A stretch of 64,000 bases of DNA from Sepiola atlantica (taxonomy: Eukaryota > Mollusca > Cephalopoda > Sepiida > Sepiolidae): the NCBI GenBank assembly GCA_963556195.1, contig OY744519.1, positions 37,100,801 to 37,164,800 of the forward strand. The letters are read 5' to 3'. Both the position numbers and the translations under genes were made by a program. Under the pieces are notes generated by a model. The model was given only the letters and a program-made list of their open reading frames with translations, was not told where the DNA came from and did not search any database. Positions 47,091 through 57,173 of the stretch are shown in pieces (positions within the stretch are counted from its first letter, which is position 1; every line of letters starts with the position of its first letter).

Positions 47091-47329
47091 CTAGAATCAA
47101 GGTCCTTGACATTTTTGGCAATAGCTCGGACACACATATAGATGCTACTCAGAGTGTTTACATTCCTAGGATAGAAAATCGCCCAATAGTTGACGCAATG
47201 TTGCTTTCGTCGACCGTGAGCAAACCCTTCACCCGCTCTAAACATATATCTCTCATTGAAACAAAATGTTTATTCAAATGGTTAAAATATTGATGTAGTA
47301 ACCTTTTTACTATGTCATGCATTTTCAGT

Positions 47330-47560
47330 TTACGATGGTCCAACACGAGTTTGTGGATGGTTATGTCTTCCGTCACAATTGCCGAATTTGGTCGACCTAA
47401 GTGTTCACCATAATTGCTCACTTGACGACCGCGTTTTAGATCAATATTTTAATTGTTATTTACGGCAGAATACTATCTATCAAGGCTATCTTTGCTTGAA
47501 CATTGTTTTTCCCATCAGGAAGTAATTCCTTATCAACATGAAATATTCGAACTGTTCTAT
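47330..47560 (-). pseudogene. mariner transposase DNA-binding domain fragment
   Basis: On the minus strand the frame reads KRGRQ, then GRPNSAIVTEDITIHKLVLD and HRKLKMHDIV. This is the pattern of the linker between the two helix-turn-helix motifs of mariner transposases (F-K-R-G-R, G-R-P, then a second HTH). The second HTH is only partly recognisable, and the catalytic domain is absent. It lies just upstream of LINE f in the same orientation but is unrelated to it. Confidence 0.55.
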
Positions 47561-48547
47561 TAATTTTAAAACGTGTTACAGTAGCTTCACTTTAATAATT
47601 GATTCTTAAACTAATAATCCAATGTCGCTCAAATGTTGACAGGTAGAATTTGAAGATTAGTACTTTATAAAAATATATAGTGTTTTTTTAGTAGTGGCGC
47701 TATATTTACTTTATGACATACTAAAATCCGATATTTTATTTATCTTACGAAAAGTTATTAGGAAACAATCAGTTAATACAAGTGTACGGCTTAGTTTCGT
47801 TCAGTAGTGGACCAACCAATATGCATATATCAGTATCGGATCTTTTCTTGGCTGAACTCATAAAAAAAAACAAGAGACATCTCAATCAAAAAATGATACA
47901 TTCAATATTAAAACGAAGATATATTAATTGTGTTTCGGTTCCGCGTGAAGTAATCAATAACGGTTTGACTGTTGCTTACCTAATAGTATCAGAAGAACAA
48001 ACACAGATGTAAGGTACAAACCTGTTGCCCGAAAAACAAGCGTATAACTCCCCTTCATTCAGACTTCAAAAATTAAAAATTATCAAAAAATACCATCGAA
48101 GTTACCCCCTTCTAAACTATATACACATCTATTAAATGAGAATATACAACATATCATCCGTTTAGCTTATTCTAAAAGATTAGGTCAATCAACAGTTCAT
48201 ATAATAGGTAAATAATATTTTTTATCAATTAATATAACGTCTAGAAATAACTGCACCCACAAGTAACGCCTCAAGTTATTTTTTTCATATCTTTGTTAAA
48301 ACGCTATTTCTAAACATAGGGCAGCCTATCGATAAAAACTACTGAGACAAAAAATAACGATTGCTTAGTGATGTATTGAGTAATAGAAAACAAAAGTTTG
48401 AGGATTGTTCTGTATGCAGAATATCTTACAGATTGCAGAATCTGAAGAAATATCTGGCTGCCACCCAGGCGAAAATTACCAGACCTAAAATAGTAAACAT
48501 CTCTCTTTGTCTCCCCTACCGTTATCTCTCTCTCTTTATACACTTCT

Positions 48548-48550
<3 letters not shown>
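47561..48550. other. no gene seen
   Basis: Unassigned AT-rich DNA. Confidence 0.6.

Positions 48551-48613
<63 letters not shown>
48551..48613. repeat. (TA)n tract
   Basis: About 31 TA units. Confidence 0.92.
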
Positions 48614-48617
<4 letters not shown>

Positions 48618-48758
48618 ATATTCGTTTATTAGTTACGATACACTTACGTGTCAGTGTAAATACGTAGGTCACTTACGCATATATGATGTGAATAATATGT
48701 ACATATAGTCGTATTATTTTACAATCGAGCACTTCTGCTGACATGAGATTTACGCAAT

Positions 48759-48847
<89 letters not shown>

Positions 48848-48849
48848 TG
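48759..48849. repeat. (CA)n-(TA)n-(GA)n compound microsatellite
   Basis: CA, TA and GA runs in succession. Confidence 0.92.
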
Positions 48850-49371
48850 TCTGAGATCTAAAGCTTACCGTTTCACACAGAACCTCCGATATACTAATAA
48901 GCGTGATAGGACATAAGCTAACATAGTTCAATAAACACATATATCCAACACAAACAAATGCAGACACAGGGCATCATGATAGCAAGCTTATCTAAACCAA
49001 TCTACTTAGGTGTATATCAATAAGGAAAACTTTTGTACTCATGAATATACCCCCTCAATTTCCACTAAGCTTCTACATAGCTAATCCACTTGAATTATAA
49101 AAATATCTTTAAACTCAAACATAGGCACTATCAAAAAATCATACACATAATGTAAATATAACACTTAGACCCGTAATACCAAGAATTACACCATACCTGA
49201 ACTTTACACTGGCGAATAATGTACAACAAACAGTACCACTCCTAAATATAAATGCATTGAAGTAGAAAAACAAGTCCATTCTCAACAATTAATGTTTTCT
49301 AAATAATAATTTGTAACGATTGAGAGCTATATAAACATTCAGTGCGCTTCTATTGACTCAGTGTTTTTTTT
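48850..49371. other. no gene seen
   Basis: Unassigned AT-rich DNA; the 5' terminal repeat of the following mariner-like element should be near here but was not found. Confidence 0.5.
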
Positions 49372-50344
49372 ACCAAAAGAGTTCGCATGTAGGAAAGATC
49401 TACCCAAAAGCAGAATTCAGAACTGGATGGACCACTTCGAGAAGTACGGGACCGTGGAGAACCTCAACGCTGCCAGTTAGAACCGTCCAAGCCACTCGAC
49501 ACGTCCCAAGAAGCCGACAGCCGAGCTGGTCGAAAGTGTGAGAGAGTCTCTCCAGGAGAGTCCGAAACGTGAGACTTGCAGGAGAGTGCTGGTGAACGAT
49601 ATCAGGGCTTACCCATACAGAATACAGACGCTGCAGACCCTTACAGCCTCACACAAGAAGCAGAGGAGCGCTATGGCAGTCAAGATGCTCGATAAGATCG
49701 AGGAGACACCAGGTGTCCTTAACCTCCCTTGGACCTCATGTGAAGTCCACTTACATCTTGACGGAAAGGCAAACTCCAAGACAAATGTCTTCTGGGGGTA
49801 CTCCAGACCCAATGTAGTAGCCACCAAGCCCCTGCACTCTCCTAATTGCACGGTGTGGGCTGCAATCTCGGTCAGAGGCATCATCGGACCAAACTTCATC
49901 GAAGAATCTGGGGCAGCAGTGACAGTCATCAAGGAGCGGTATGTGTAGGTCTTCAAAACCTTCAAGAGTGAGCTCCAGACCCTCTACCCGTCGCTCATGA
50001 GCAAGTTCTGGTTCCAGCAAGACGGAGCAAGTTCTCACACCTCAAACCTGTCCCAAGATTGGCTGAAAGAGAACTTTGGAGGCCGGGTGATCAGTCTCAA
50101 GACTAATTTTGAGTAGCCACCCCGTAGCCCGGACCTAAGCCCCCCACATTTGTTTCTTTGGGGCTATCTTAAAGACAGAATGTACGCAGGGAAACCCAAA
50201 ACCATCACGGAACTCAAGGAAGCCATCAGAGAGGAGATAAGAGCCATTCCCAATTCAGTCTGTAAGAACGTCATGGACAACTTCGTTCTACTCCTCAAGA
50301 AATGCACGGAGCTTAAAGGAGTCCATCTAGAACACATGCTGTAG
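49372..50344 (+). pseudogene. mariner-like (IS630/Tc1/mariner) transposase, DD41D type
   Basis: One frame can be followed from about 49372 to the stop at 50342-50344 without a frameshift. It has an N-terminal DNA-binding part (QNWMDHFEKYG, then RPKKPTAELVESV) and the RNase H-like catalytic fold with FQQDGASSHT (second Asp) and a SPDLSPPHLFLWGYLKD block. The distance from the second Asp to the position of the third acidic residue is 41 residues. That spacing fits the DD41D group, but this position is His. The first Asp position (usually S-D-E) reads S-C-E. Three in-frame stops, all TAG, lie at 49478, 49946 and 50114. The C terminus (HLEHML) is complete. The coding region is much richer in GC than its flanks. 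Confidence 0.85.
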
Positions 50345-50464
50345 AAGGAGAAAATACGGCAAATACCCTAATGTTTTGATATGATGTTGTGAATATAATG
50401 AACTAGTTATGCCCCAAAATTCATTACATTCAGACGAAACACTAAGAAACAAGGCCGAATTAGA

Positions 50465-50494
50465 TTTGGGGCCCGTTTTTTGGGGTCACCTTAT
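50465..50494. repeat. candidate 3' terminal inverted repeat of the mariner-like element
   Basis: TTTGGGGCCCGTTTTTTGGG followed by GTCACCTTA, then TA. The outer TAAGGTGACCCC in reverse complement is of the usual mariner form. The matching 5' copy was not found upstream, so that end is missing or too diverged. Confidence 0.5.
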
Positions 50495-50690
50495 ATTATA
50501 CACATATAGAATAAATTTGCCTCCACAAAACTTTTTCTTCACCATCGAAACTTTCTTCCATTGGACACCTTATCGGCGGACACTTACCACCTGGACAAAC
50601 CCAATATCTTTTTACCCGAACTTTTTTCACCCATCATTGTTTTAAATATTTTTTCAAATGTGTGTGTGAAAAGAGGACAGACGGAAAACA
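50495..50690. other. unassigned spacer
   Basis: Short stretch between the transposase and the palindrome. Confidence 0.5.
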
Positions 50691-50724
50691 AGTCAAAGTG
50701 CAGGAGAAAAACAAAAACAAGAGA

Positions 50725-50766
50725 TTTTTTGACCGGTTTCGTTCGTGGAGAACGTCTTCAGAAAAT
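50725..50766 (-). ncRNA. hammerhead ribozyme-like motif, left arm of palindrome
   Basis: On the minus strand CTGAAGA (50761-50755) is followed by C, a stem GTTC/GAAC closed by TCCAC, and GAAA (50740-50737). A self-complementary ACCGGT and then C give the GTC cleavage triplet (cut between 50731 and 50730). Stem I is TTTT with AAAA. One extra C sits between the core and stem II relative to the consensus, so activity is uncertain. Confidence 0.55.
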
Positions 50767-51367
50767 GAAGAATACAGAAATAATTTTAGTTTATATTGAT
50801 GGCACACACATGGGATGAGGGAAAAATGATCTGCTTGAATCATATGTGAAGACATACAGTGATGTTGGACAAGATAAGTAGGTGACACATTCTTCTAAGG
50901 CGGTGGGGGAGGGGGGAAGGTATCAGAGAATCAAACTACGGTTAACCAAAGGGCAGCATGAAATTGATACACTCGAAGTTAGCACCGAAAGATTAATAAG
51001 AAATACACAGGGATGGGTCAGCTAATTTGTAAACAATAGGTTTTGAAAGAGAACCTCAGCTTTTCATTTTCATTAATTGCTCTTTAAAACCCTATTGTTG
51101 ACAAATTAGCTGACCATCCCTGTTTATTTCTTATTAATCTTTATGTGCTAACTTCCAGTTTATCAATTTCATGCCCACCCTTTTTTTCACCGTTGTTTGA
51201 TTCTCTGCCACCTTTTTCCCCCTCCTCAACTGGCTTAGAAAAATGTGTCACCTACTTATCATGTCCCAACATCACTTAATGTCTTATCATATTATCCAAT
51301 CAGATCATTTTTCCCTCATCTCATGTGTGTGCCTTCAATATAAAATAACATTATTTCTGTATTCTTC

Positions 51368-51410
51368 ATTTTCTGAAGACGTTCTCCACGAACGAAACCG
51401 GTCAAAAAAT
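51368..51410 (+). ncRNA. hammerhead ribozyme-like motif, right arm of palindrome
   Basis: CTGAAGA (51373-51379), stem II GTTC/GAAC, GAAA (51394-51397), ACCGGT and C (cut after 51403), with stem I TTTT (51369-51372) and AAAA. The core and stems are identical to the left-arm copy. Confidence 0.55.
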
Positions 51411-51442
51411 CTAATGTGTTTGTTTTTCTCCTGCACTTTGAC

Positions 51443-51445
<3 letters not shown>

Positions 51446-51518
<73 letters not shown>
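51446..51518. repeat. (TA)n tract between palindrome and retrozyme-like unit
   Basis: About 36 TA units; the right edge joins TTTCTTGAATG of the retrozyme-like element. Confidence 0.92.
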
Positions 51519-51521
<3 letters not shown>

Positions 51522-51604
51522 CTTGAATGTGAGATGATATATATAATTATTTCCACAATCAGACAACGCCGCAACCCACAACCTATGAAAGAAACAAACC
51601 GGAA

Positions 51605-51649
51605 GTCCTAGACTCGAGTTTCGCCCTCCTTTGGGCTCATCAGTAGAAC
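51605..51649 (-). ncRNA. type I hammerhead ribozyme, apparently intact
   Basis: Minus strand, in order: stem I strand GTTCTA (51649-51644), CTGATGA (51643-51637), stem II GCCC-AAAGGA-GGGC (51636-51623), GAAA (51622-51619), and stem III as the self-complementary ACTCGAGT (51619-51612). C 51611 ends the GTC triplet. The other stem I strand is TAGGAC (51610-51605), giving six pairs. Beyond it an internal loop (TGT against T) and a second CGGA/TCCG helix extend stem I, the usual site of the tertiary contact with loop II. Every core nucleotide matches the consensus. Predicted cleavage is between 51611 and 51610. The very short stem III is of the kind that often works better as a dimer. Confidence 0.85.
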
Positions 51650-51658
51650 ACATCCGAA

Positions 51659-51723
51659 CTCAGGATTCGAAACCCGAGTCACTTGCATGGTAAGCGAGTA
51701 CTCTGCCACTGAGCTACCTCGCC
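51659..51723 (-). promoter_or_regulatory. tRNA-Gly-like pol III promoter head
   Basis: The minus strand reads GGCGAGG, then TAGCTCAGTGG (a perfect box A), a D-arm GCTC/GAGT and an anticodon-like arm with loop TTACCAT (ACC). A T-arm follows with GGTTTCGAATCC, a box B with one extra T. The 3' acceptor strand is missing; the hammerhead begins 9 nt further on. Similarity is best to tRNA-Gly. It should let RNA polymerase III transcribe the unit. Confidence 0.75.
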
Positions 51724-52000
51724 ACATACAGGAATGTCTATTAATTTACACAGATTAAGCAAACCGCGGCGATGACCGACTGTGGAATGTACCTACTCTT
51801 TTCAACAAGGGGTGTAGTCATCCAACTACTATGAACCCAGGCCGATGTCTCACAAGTAGGATTTTATACTCGCTAGGACGATGTCATCCAACAAGCTAAC
51901 CAAGCGAGCAAATAAATATTAGATTTCTTGAATGTGAGATGATATATATAATTATTTCCACAATCAGACAACGCCGCAACCCACAACCTATGAAATAATA

Positions 52001-52061
52001 TAGGACTTCCGGTTTGTTTCTTTCATAGGTTGTGGGTTGCGGCGTTGTCTGATTGTGGAAA

Positions 52062-52064
<3 letters not shown>
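52001..52064 (+). repeat. inverted partial copy of the retrozyme-like unit, starting at the predicted cleavage site
   Basis: It begins TAGGACTTCCGG at 52001, the first nucleotide 3' of the predicted hammerhead cut. It continues collinearly through GGTTGTGGGTTGCGGCG to the TA-rich part. Together with the minus-strand copy 51924-51995 it forms an inverted repeat around 51996-52000. Confidence 0.85.

Positions 52065-52102
<38 letters not shown>
52065..52102. repeat. (TA)n tract at right edge of the retrozyme-like element
   Basis: About 19 TA units; probably grown from the TATATAT that lies inside the element. Confidence 0.9.
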
Positions 52103-52106
<4 letters not shown>

Positions 52107-52667
52107 CATTAATGATATAATGCAACAGCAATTATATAAGCCATCACAGGGAAAGTCATCCACATGGATTCCTAGTGACAACCGTACTAGTTTACTACTT
52201 ATATATTGCCTCGAACTCGTCTGATGCATATTGCAGACTCAATAAGATGTAGCACTGTTTTGTTAGTACGCAATTTTTTTCATATACATATTTAAGTTTA
52301 CATAAGTGCATACATGTTTCAGTTGCGCTATCTTTCGAGAGCCAACTTACGTCTGAGTATACTGAGGCGACGTTAAGAATACGCTGAAGTGGATAACAAA
52401 ATGTAAGAACATGATTTGAAAGCCGTCAGTTAAAACGTACAAGATAGTCATAAATGATGAAATTCAAAAATAAGTGAGAATCGCGAATATGTAATTAGAT
52501 ATGAATGTGCCTATTTAAGTGAGCACCCACCTCCTCAAAACTTATGTAATACACAAAATAAAGCAGTTGTTATTCTTCATTTCATTTTTTCGAAAGGTCT
52601 CGGCAAGATAGGTCTCGATAAATAGCGCAGCTGAAACATGTAACCAAATATGTTTTTACTTATAAAT

Positions 52668-52670
<3 letters not shown>
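52103..52670. other. no gene seen
   Basis: Unassigned DNA. Confidence 0.6.

Positions 52671-52738
<68 letters not shown>
52671..52738. repeat. (TA)n tract
   Basis: About 34 TA units. Confidence 0.92.
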
Positions 52739-52741
<3 letters not shown>

Positions 52742-52941
52742 CATGATGAATACGATATTTCGATAAAATAATAATCATGGAGACACAATTGATGAATAAA
52801 ACAGACAGGGCGATAATAACATCGAACGAGAGATTTGAACGGTTCCATTTAGATCAATGTAGTCTTTAGAAAAAGTAAAACTTCTCATTTGATTGTTATT
52901 CCTTCTAGTGTTTAATTGTTATCCCTTTGTGTTTTTCATCA

Positions 52942-52944
52942 ATA

Positions 52945-53013
<69 letters not shown>

Positions 53014-53091
53014 ATATATATATATATATATAATATATATATATAGATGTATATATTTAAAATATATACATATATACATGTATACGTAATA

Positions 53092-53157
<66 letters not shown>
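52942..53157. repeat. complex (TA)n array
   Basis: Several TA runs with TGTA, AATA and CATGTATACG interruptions. The tyrosine/isoleucine ORFs here are artefacts. Confidence 0.9.
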
Positions 53158-53161
<4 letters not shown>

Positions 53162-53939
53162 TGCCAGTTTTCAAGACATCAATAGAAGAACGTGGAAAAG
53201 AGAAATGAACATATCAAATATTTTTTCGAATAGGAATTACCAATTTTTAGTAGAAAAAAACTATTAAAACAAATTGAGTAACGCAATAACAAATTCAATC
53301 AAAAATGTCCACCTTCAACTTTTTTCATGCATTCATTCTGAGCCATTGTCGAATACGTCGATTTTAAATAATTCCATGCGTTCAGTAAAAAAAATAGTGT
53401 ATATTCATTCATTCCGTTTCTATTCATGCCCTATCATAGAAACAATTTTATCGAACAGGCACCAGAAGATTTAAAAGGCAATTTATTTTTTTTCATCATA
53501 AAATTAACAATTTATCTCAACTAAATCAATTTTCAACAAAGGTTATGGAAATAGTTTTAATAAAAACATCAATCAAGTATTTCGATATTCGTTGTATTCT
53601 GTTAATCCGTGCGTTATCAATTAATCCTTTTTTTATGATAATTATGAAAGGTTTTTAATTTGTTAAAAGTTTATTTTATTTTTTGCCCCTTATTTTATAA
53701 AGCTTTTTATAGAAATGAGAGAACAGAATACTTGCTCGGAAATAACCAGGGAAGATCTAATTCGTATAGAAAGCAAATACAATTGGGAATTTCAAGAAAA
53801 GAAGTTCAACATAATTCAAAGGAAAATACAACAGAACATTCAAAGAATGGCATTAAATGGGCAAATATTGATTTCTGAAATAATATTAACAAACGAAAAT
53901 ATATAATTATATATTTAACAACAACCGGGATGTTGTCAG
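53158..53939. other. no gene seen
   Basis: AT-rich DNA. Two overlapping short frames at 53660-53906 have no recognised motif. Confidence 0.55.

Positions 53940-54001
<62 letters not shown>
53940..54001. repeat. (TA)n tract
   Basis: About 30 TA units next to the hairpin at 54017. Confidence 0.92.
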
Positions 54002-54005
<4 letters not shown>

Positions 54006-54016
54006 AATGATAATTT

Positions 54017-54086
54017 ATTTCATTTTGACTACAACATTGATTTTGTTTGACGAGCAACACAATCAATGTTGTAGTCAAAATGAAAT
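54017..54086. other. perfect 26-bp hairpin
   Basis: ATTTCATTTTGACTACAACA-TTGATT (54017-54042) is exactly complementary to 54061-54086 around an 18-nt loop. Weaker pairing extends outward to about 54000 and 54103. It is a young foldback or a precursor-like hairpin; no known small RNA is recognised. Confidence 0.75.
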
Positions 54087-54103
54087 AGATTATTATTATA
54101 TTT

Positions 54104-54165
54104 CTGCTCTATATTTTTATAGAGCACTCTCATGAACCCGGTTCAACTCCCCGTGATGTATCCCT
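54104..54165 (+). repeat. Penelope-type terminal fragment
   Basis: TGCTCTATATTTTTATAGAGCA is a hairpin followed by CTCTCATGAACCCGGTTCAA. The order matches 61403-61445 and, inverted, 54290-54350 (AGCTCTATT, GAGCACT, AACCCGGTTGAA). GGTTCAACTCC also fits a pol III box B, but no box A is seen. Confidence 0.5.
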
Positions 54166-54187
54166 TGTTGATCTATACCATACTCAG

Positions 54188-54189
<2 letters not shown>

Positions 54190-54259
<70 letters not shown>
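54190..54259. repeat. (TA)n tract between two Penelope-type terminal fragments
   Basis: About 35 TA units. The related terminal fragments on its two sides are in opposite orientation. Confidence 0.92.
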
Positions 54260-54261
<2 letters not shown>

Positions 54262-54470
54262 GGTAATAATCCAGGTAAAAACATTCACATAGTAGTAACT
54301 CAAAGAATTTCAACCGGGTTTATAAAAAGTGCTCAATATCAAATAGAGCTTTATATATGATTATTTTTATTTACATAGCCATTTACAAAATCTGCGACAC
54401 TGGCATGTCGATGTTATCGATCAACACTTATTATAAACTGAGATCTCATCAGGGAGAGTTAGAATCCGAT
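54260..54470 (-). repeat. Penelope-type terminal fragment, minus orientation
   Basis: The minus strand matches 61300-61480 collinearly: GATCTCAGTTT, TGTTGATCG, CATCGACATGCCAGTGTCGC, TATATAAAGCTCTATTTGATATTGAGCAC and GGTTGAAATTC, then CCTGGATTATTA. It ends at the (TA)n just before the position of the hammerhead-like motif in the 61.5-kb copy. Confidence 0.7.
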
Positions 54471-55499
54471 ATTAACCTCAGACTATATTTGGAAGTTTCC
54501 CAATGTATACCCTAGTTCAAAAAAGTTATTTTTTTTTTTTTTAAGAAAGTCCCGGTCACACAAACCAAAAATATATATGTTGCATGTTCCACTCCTTCTC
54601 GGACCCCGGCGGTTCTCGTTTCCTATACTGCTCCCCTGAAAGGGGCGTTGCAGTTCACATTCAATACTCGTCATTTTTATAACATCATAAGTCACATAGT
54701 TCATATATTGTTTGCATACTTTTAGTTTTCTCCCTCGCCGTGTAGAGGGTCGTGTCGTCTAGTGGATGAATTATGTCTTCCTTCCTTCCTGCCATGAACC
54801 ATGCCGTCCGATTTCTTCCACAAAAGCCCCATGATAGGGTCGGACTCCGAAAACAAACAATCGTTCTAACTTTCAACTTTAGTTTTTATTTCAAGCGTTA
54901 GTTATCAAATCAAATGGGAGATATTCACTATATCGACAGAGAGAGCAAATTACTACTTCATCGTTGTTACTCACAAATATTTTCTTAACCATTCATTTAG
55001 GGGGGAAAGGATATATCTCGCTTGTATTTTATTAGGGGAATAGTTCCCTTGAATCAAATTGCTGACTACATCAAACTCATGTCTGATAGGTTCGCCTTCA
55101 AAACCCATATTGACGAAATTCGCTTCTCACGAAGACCGAGTAACGTCACGGATCCCTCAGTTTCCCACACAATGGGCGTGTGACGCAGGTAACACCCTAA
55201 CCCTTGATCTGGGGTTTTGTCAAACGTTGGCCTTGTCACGTTTGTGATTTCCGCCTGTGAAAACATACCCTATTCTGCACGTAACCGCCGGTCCACCAGG
55301 CGTTAATTAAGTCAAACCAACGATTTCCAACAGATACTCCCATTCCGATAGGGGCATTATCCAACAGAAGGGCGGTCTAAATAATATAATTGAAATTACA
55401 ATACCACCTACTACTACAAGTTTGTTTATGTTTCCATAAGTATATTGTTTATTTGTCAAATTTGAGGAAATTCATTATTTTTAGTCAAACATATCTCTT
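54471..55499. other. no gene seen
   Basis: A patch with more GC (54590-54880, 55040-55330). Minus-strand ORFs at 54685-54876 and 55066-55266 are short and unrecognised. Confidence 0.5.
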
Positions 55500-55549
55500 T
55501 TTCTTTTTCTCTCTCTCCCTCTCTCTCTTTCTCTCTCTCGCTCTCTCTA

Positions 55550-55601
<52 letters not shown>

Positions 55602-55619
55602 TATATATATATATATATA
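55500..55619. repeat. (CT)n-(TA)n compound microsatellite
   Basis: A CT-rich run, then two TA runs split by TGTACA, directly upstream of repeat B copy 2. Confidence 0.9.
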
Positions 55620-55624
55620 CATGT

Positions 55625-56118
55625 TTCATTTTACATCAGTCGAAGTACTCAGATATCAAGGGCCCTGTTTCTCGAGGCGACCACTTGAACATTTGATCTC
55701 TATATGATATACATAGATATTCGAATATTCCATTAGTTCTCTTTTACTTGTCAAACTTTGAGTTATAAACTTTTTCTTCTCCCTAATTTCCCAGTAAACT
55801 CTGTTATACTGTATATTTCTTGTGGTCTCTTGGTCTTAGCGAATTTCAAGAGAATAATTCATCTTGTCTGGTCGAAATATCTAGCTAAGTGTGTTTACTT
55901 CCCGTAACATCACTAAGAGAAGCTGCACTATTTCACGTATAAGCATGCGTATCGTCATAAAGAACAGATCGTATATGAGCTCACTATACTATGTTATCTT
56001 GAATATTTTGTCAGGGTTTACTTGAAGGGGGAAGTATTCTCATATCAGGTTGTCCTGACAAACTCTGCTACAGAGAGAACGAAGACACTAGAGGGTGGTG
56101 TCTAATAAGTAATTCAAA

Positions 56119-56120
<2 letters not shown>
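55625..56120 (+). repeat. interspersed repeat B, copy 2
   Basis: Collinear with 37805-38320 over about 500 bp, at roughly 65-70% identity by eye. It is bracketed by (TA)n tracts on both sides. It has no open frame. Confidence 0.65.
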
Positions 56121-56123
<3 letters not shown>

Positions 56124-56160
<37 letters not shown>

Positions 56161-56225
56161 TGTGTGTGTGGGTGTGTGTGTGGTGGGGTGTGTGGGTGTG
56201 GGGGTGTGAATGTGCGTGCCTGTGT
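56124..56225. repeat. (TA)n-(TG)n microsatellite
   Basis: A TA run, then TG/GGTG repeats, the same tail order as repeat B copy 1. Confidence 0.9.

Positions 56226-57173
<948 letters not shown>

Larger units (their letters stand above)
50691..51443. mobile_element. near-perfect palindromic element with a hammerhead-like motif in each arm
   Basis: The left arm (50691 to about 51050) starts AGTCAAAGTGCAGGAGAAAA. The right arm (about 51075-51443) is its reverse complement, with a spacer of about 25 bp. The arms are about 360 bp with some point differences and small gaps. There is no coding capacity. Each arm carries an outward-facing hammerhead-like core. The right end abuts a (TA)n tract at 51446. 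The RNA would fold into one long hairpin. Confidence 0.8.
51519..52064 (-). mobile_element. retrozyme-like element with tRNA-Gly-like head and hammerhead ribozyme
   Basis: A 72-bp segment (51519-51590) recurs in the same orientation at 51924-51995, exactly 405 bp away. One full unit and part of a second are therefore present on the minus strand. Each full unit would hold a unique part (51724-51923), a tRNA-like pol III head (51659-51723), a hammerhead ribozyme (51605-51649) and the repeated segment. Tandem units of 170-400 nt with type I hammerheads define animal retrozymes, which are non-autonomous and expressed as circular RNA. At 52001 a plus-strand piece of the same unit is joined, forming a palindrome. 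The whole lies between two (TA)n tracts. Confidence 0.8.

Noticed and set aside
49609..50038. Minus-strand ORFs opposite the mariner-like transposase
   Set aside because: Antisense shadows of the transposase frame.
54441..54455. CTGATGAGATCTCAG (minus strand) as a hammerhead
   Set aside because: The first box is present but no GAAA box follows and stem II cannot form; the 61.3-kb homologue lacks the box altogether.
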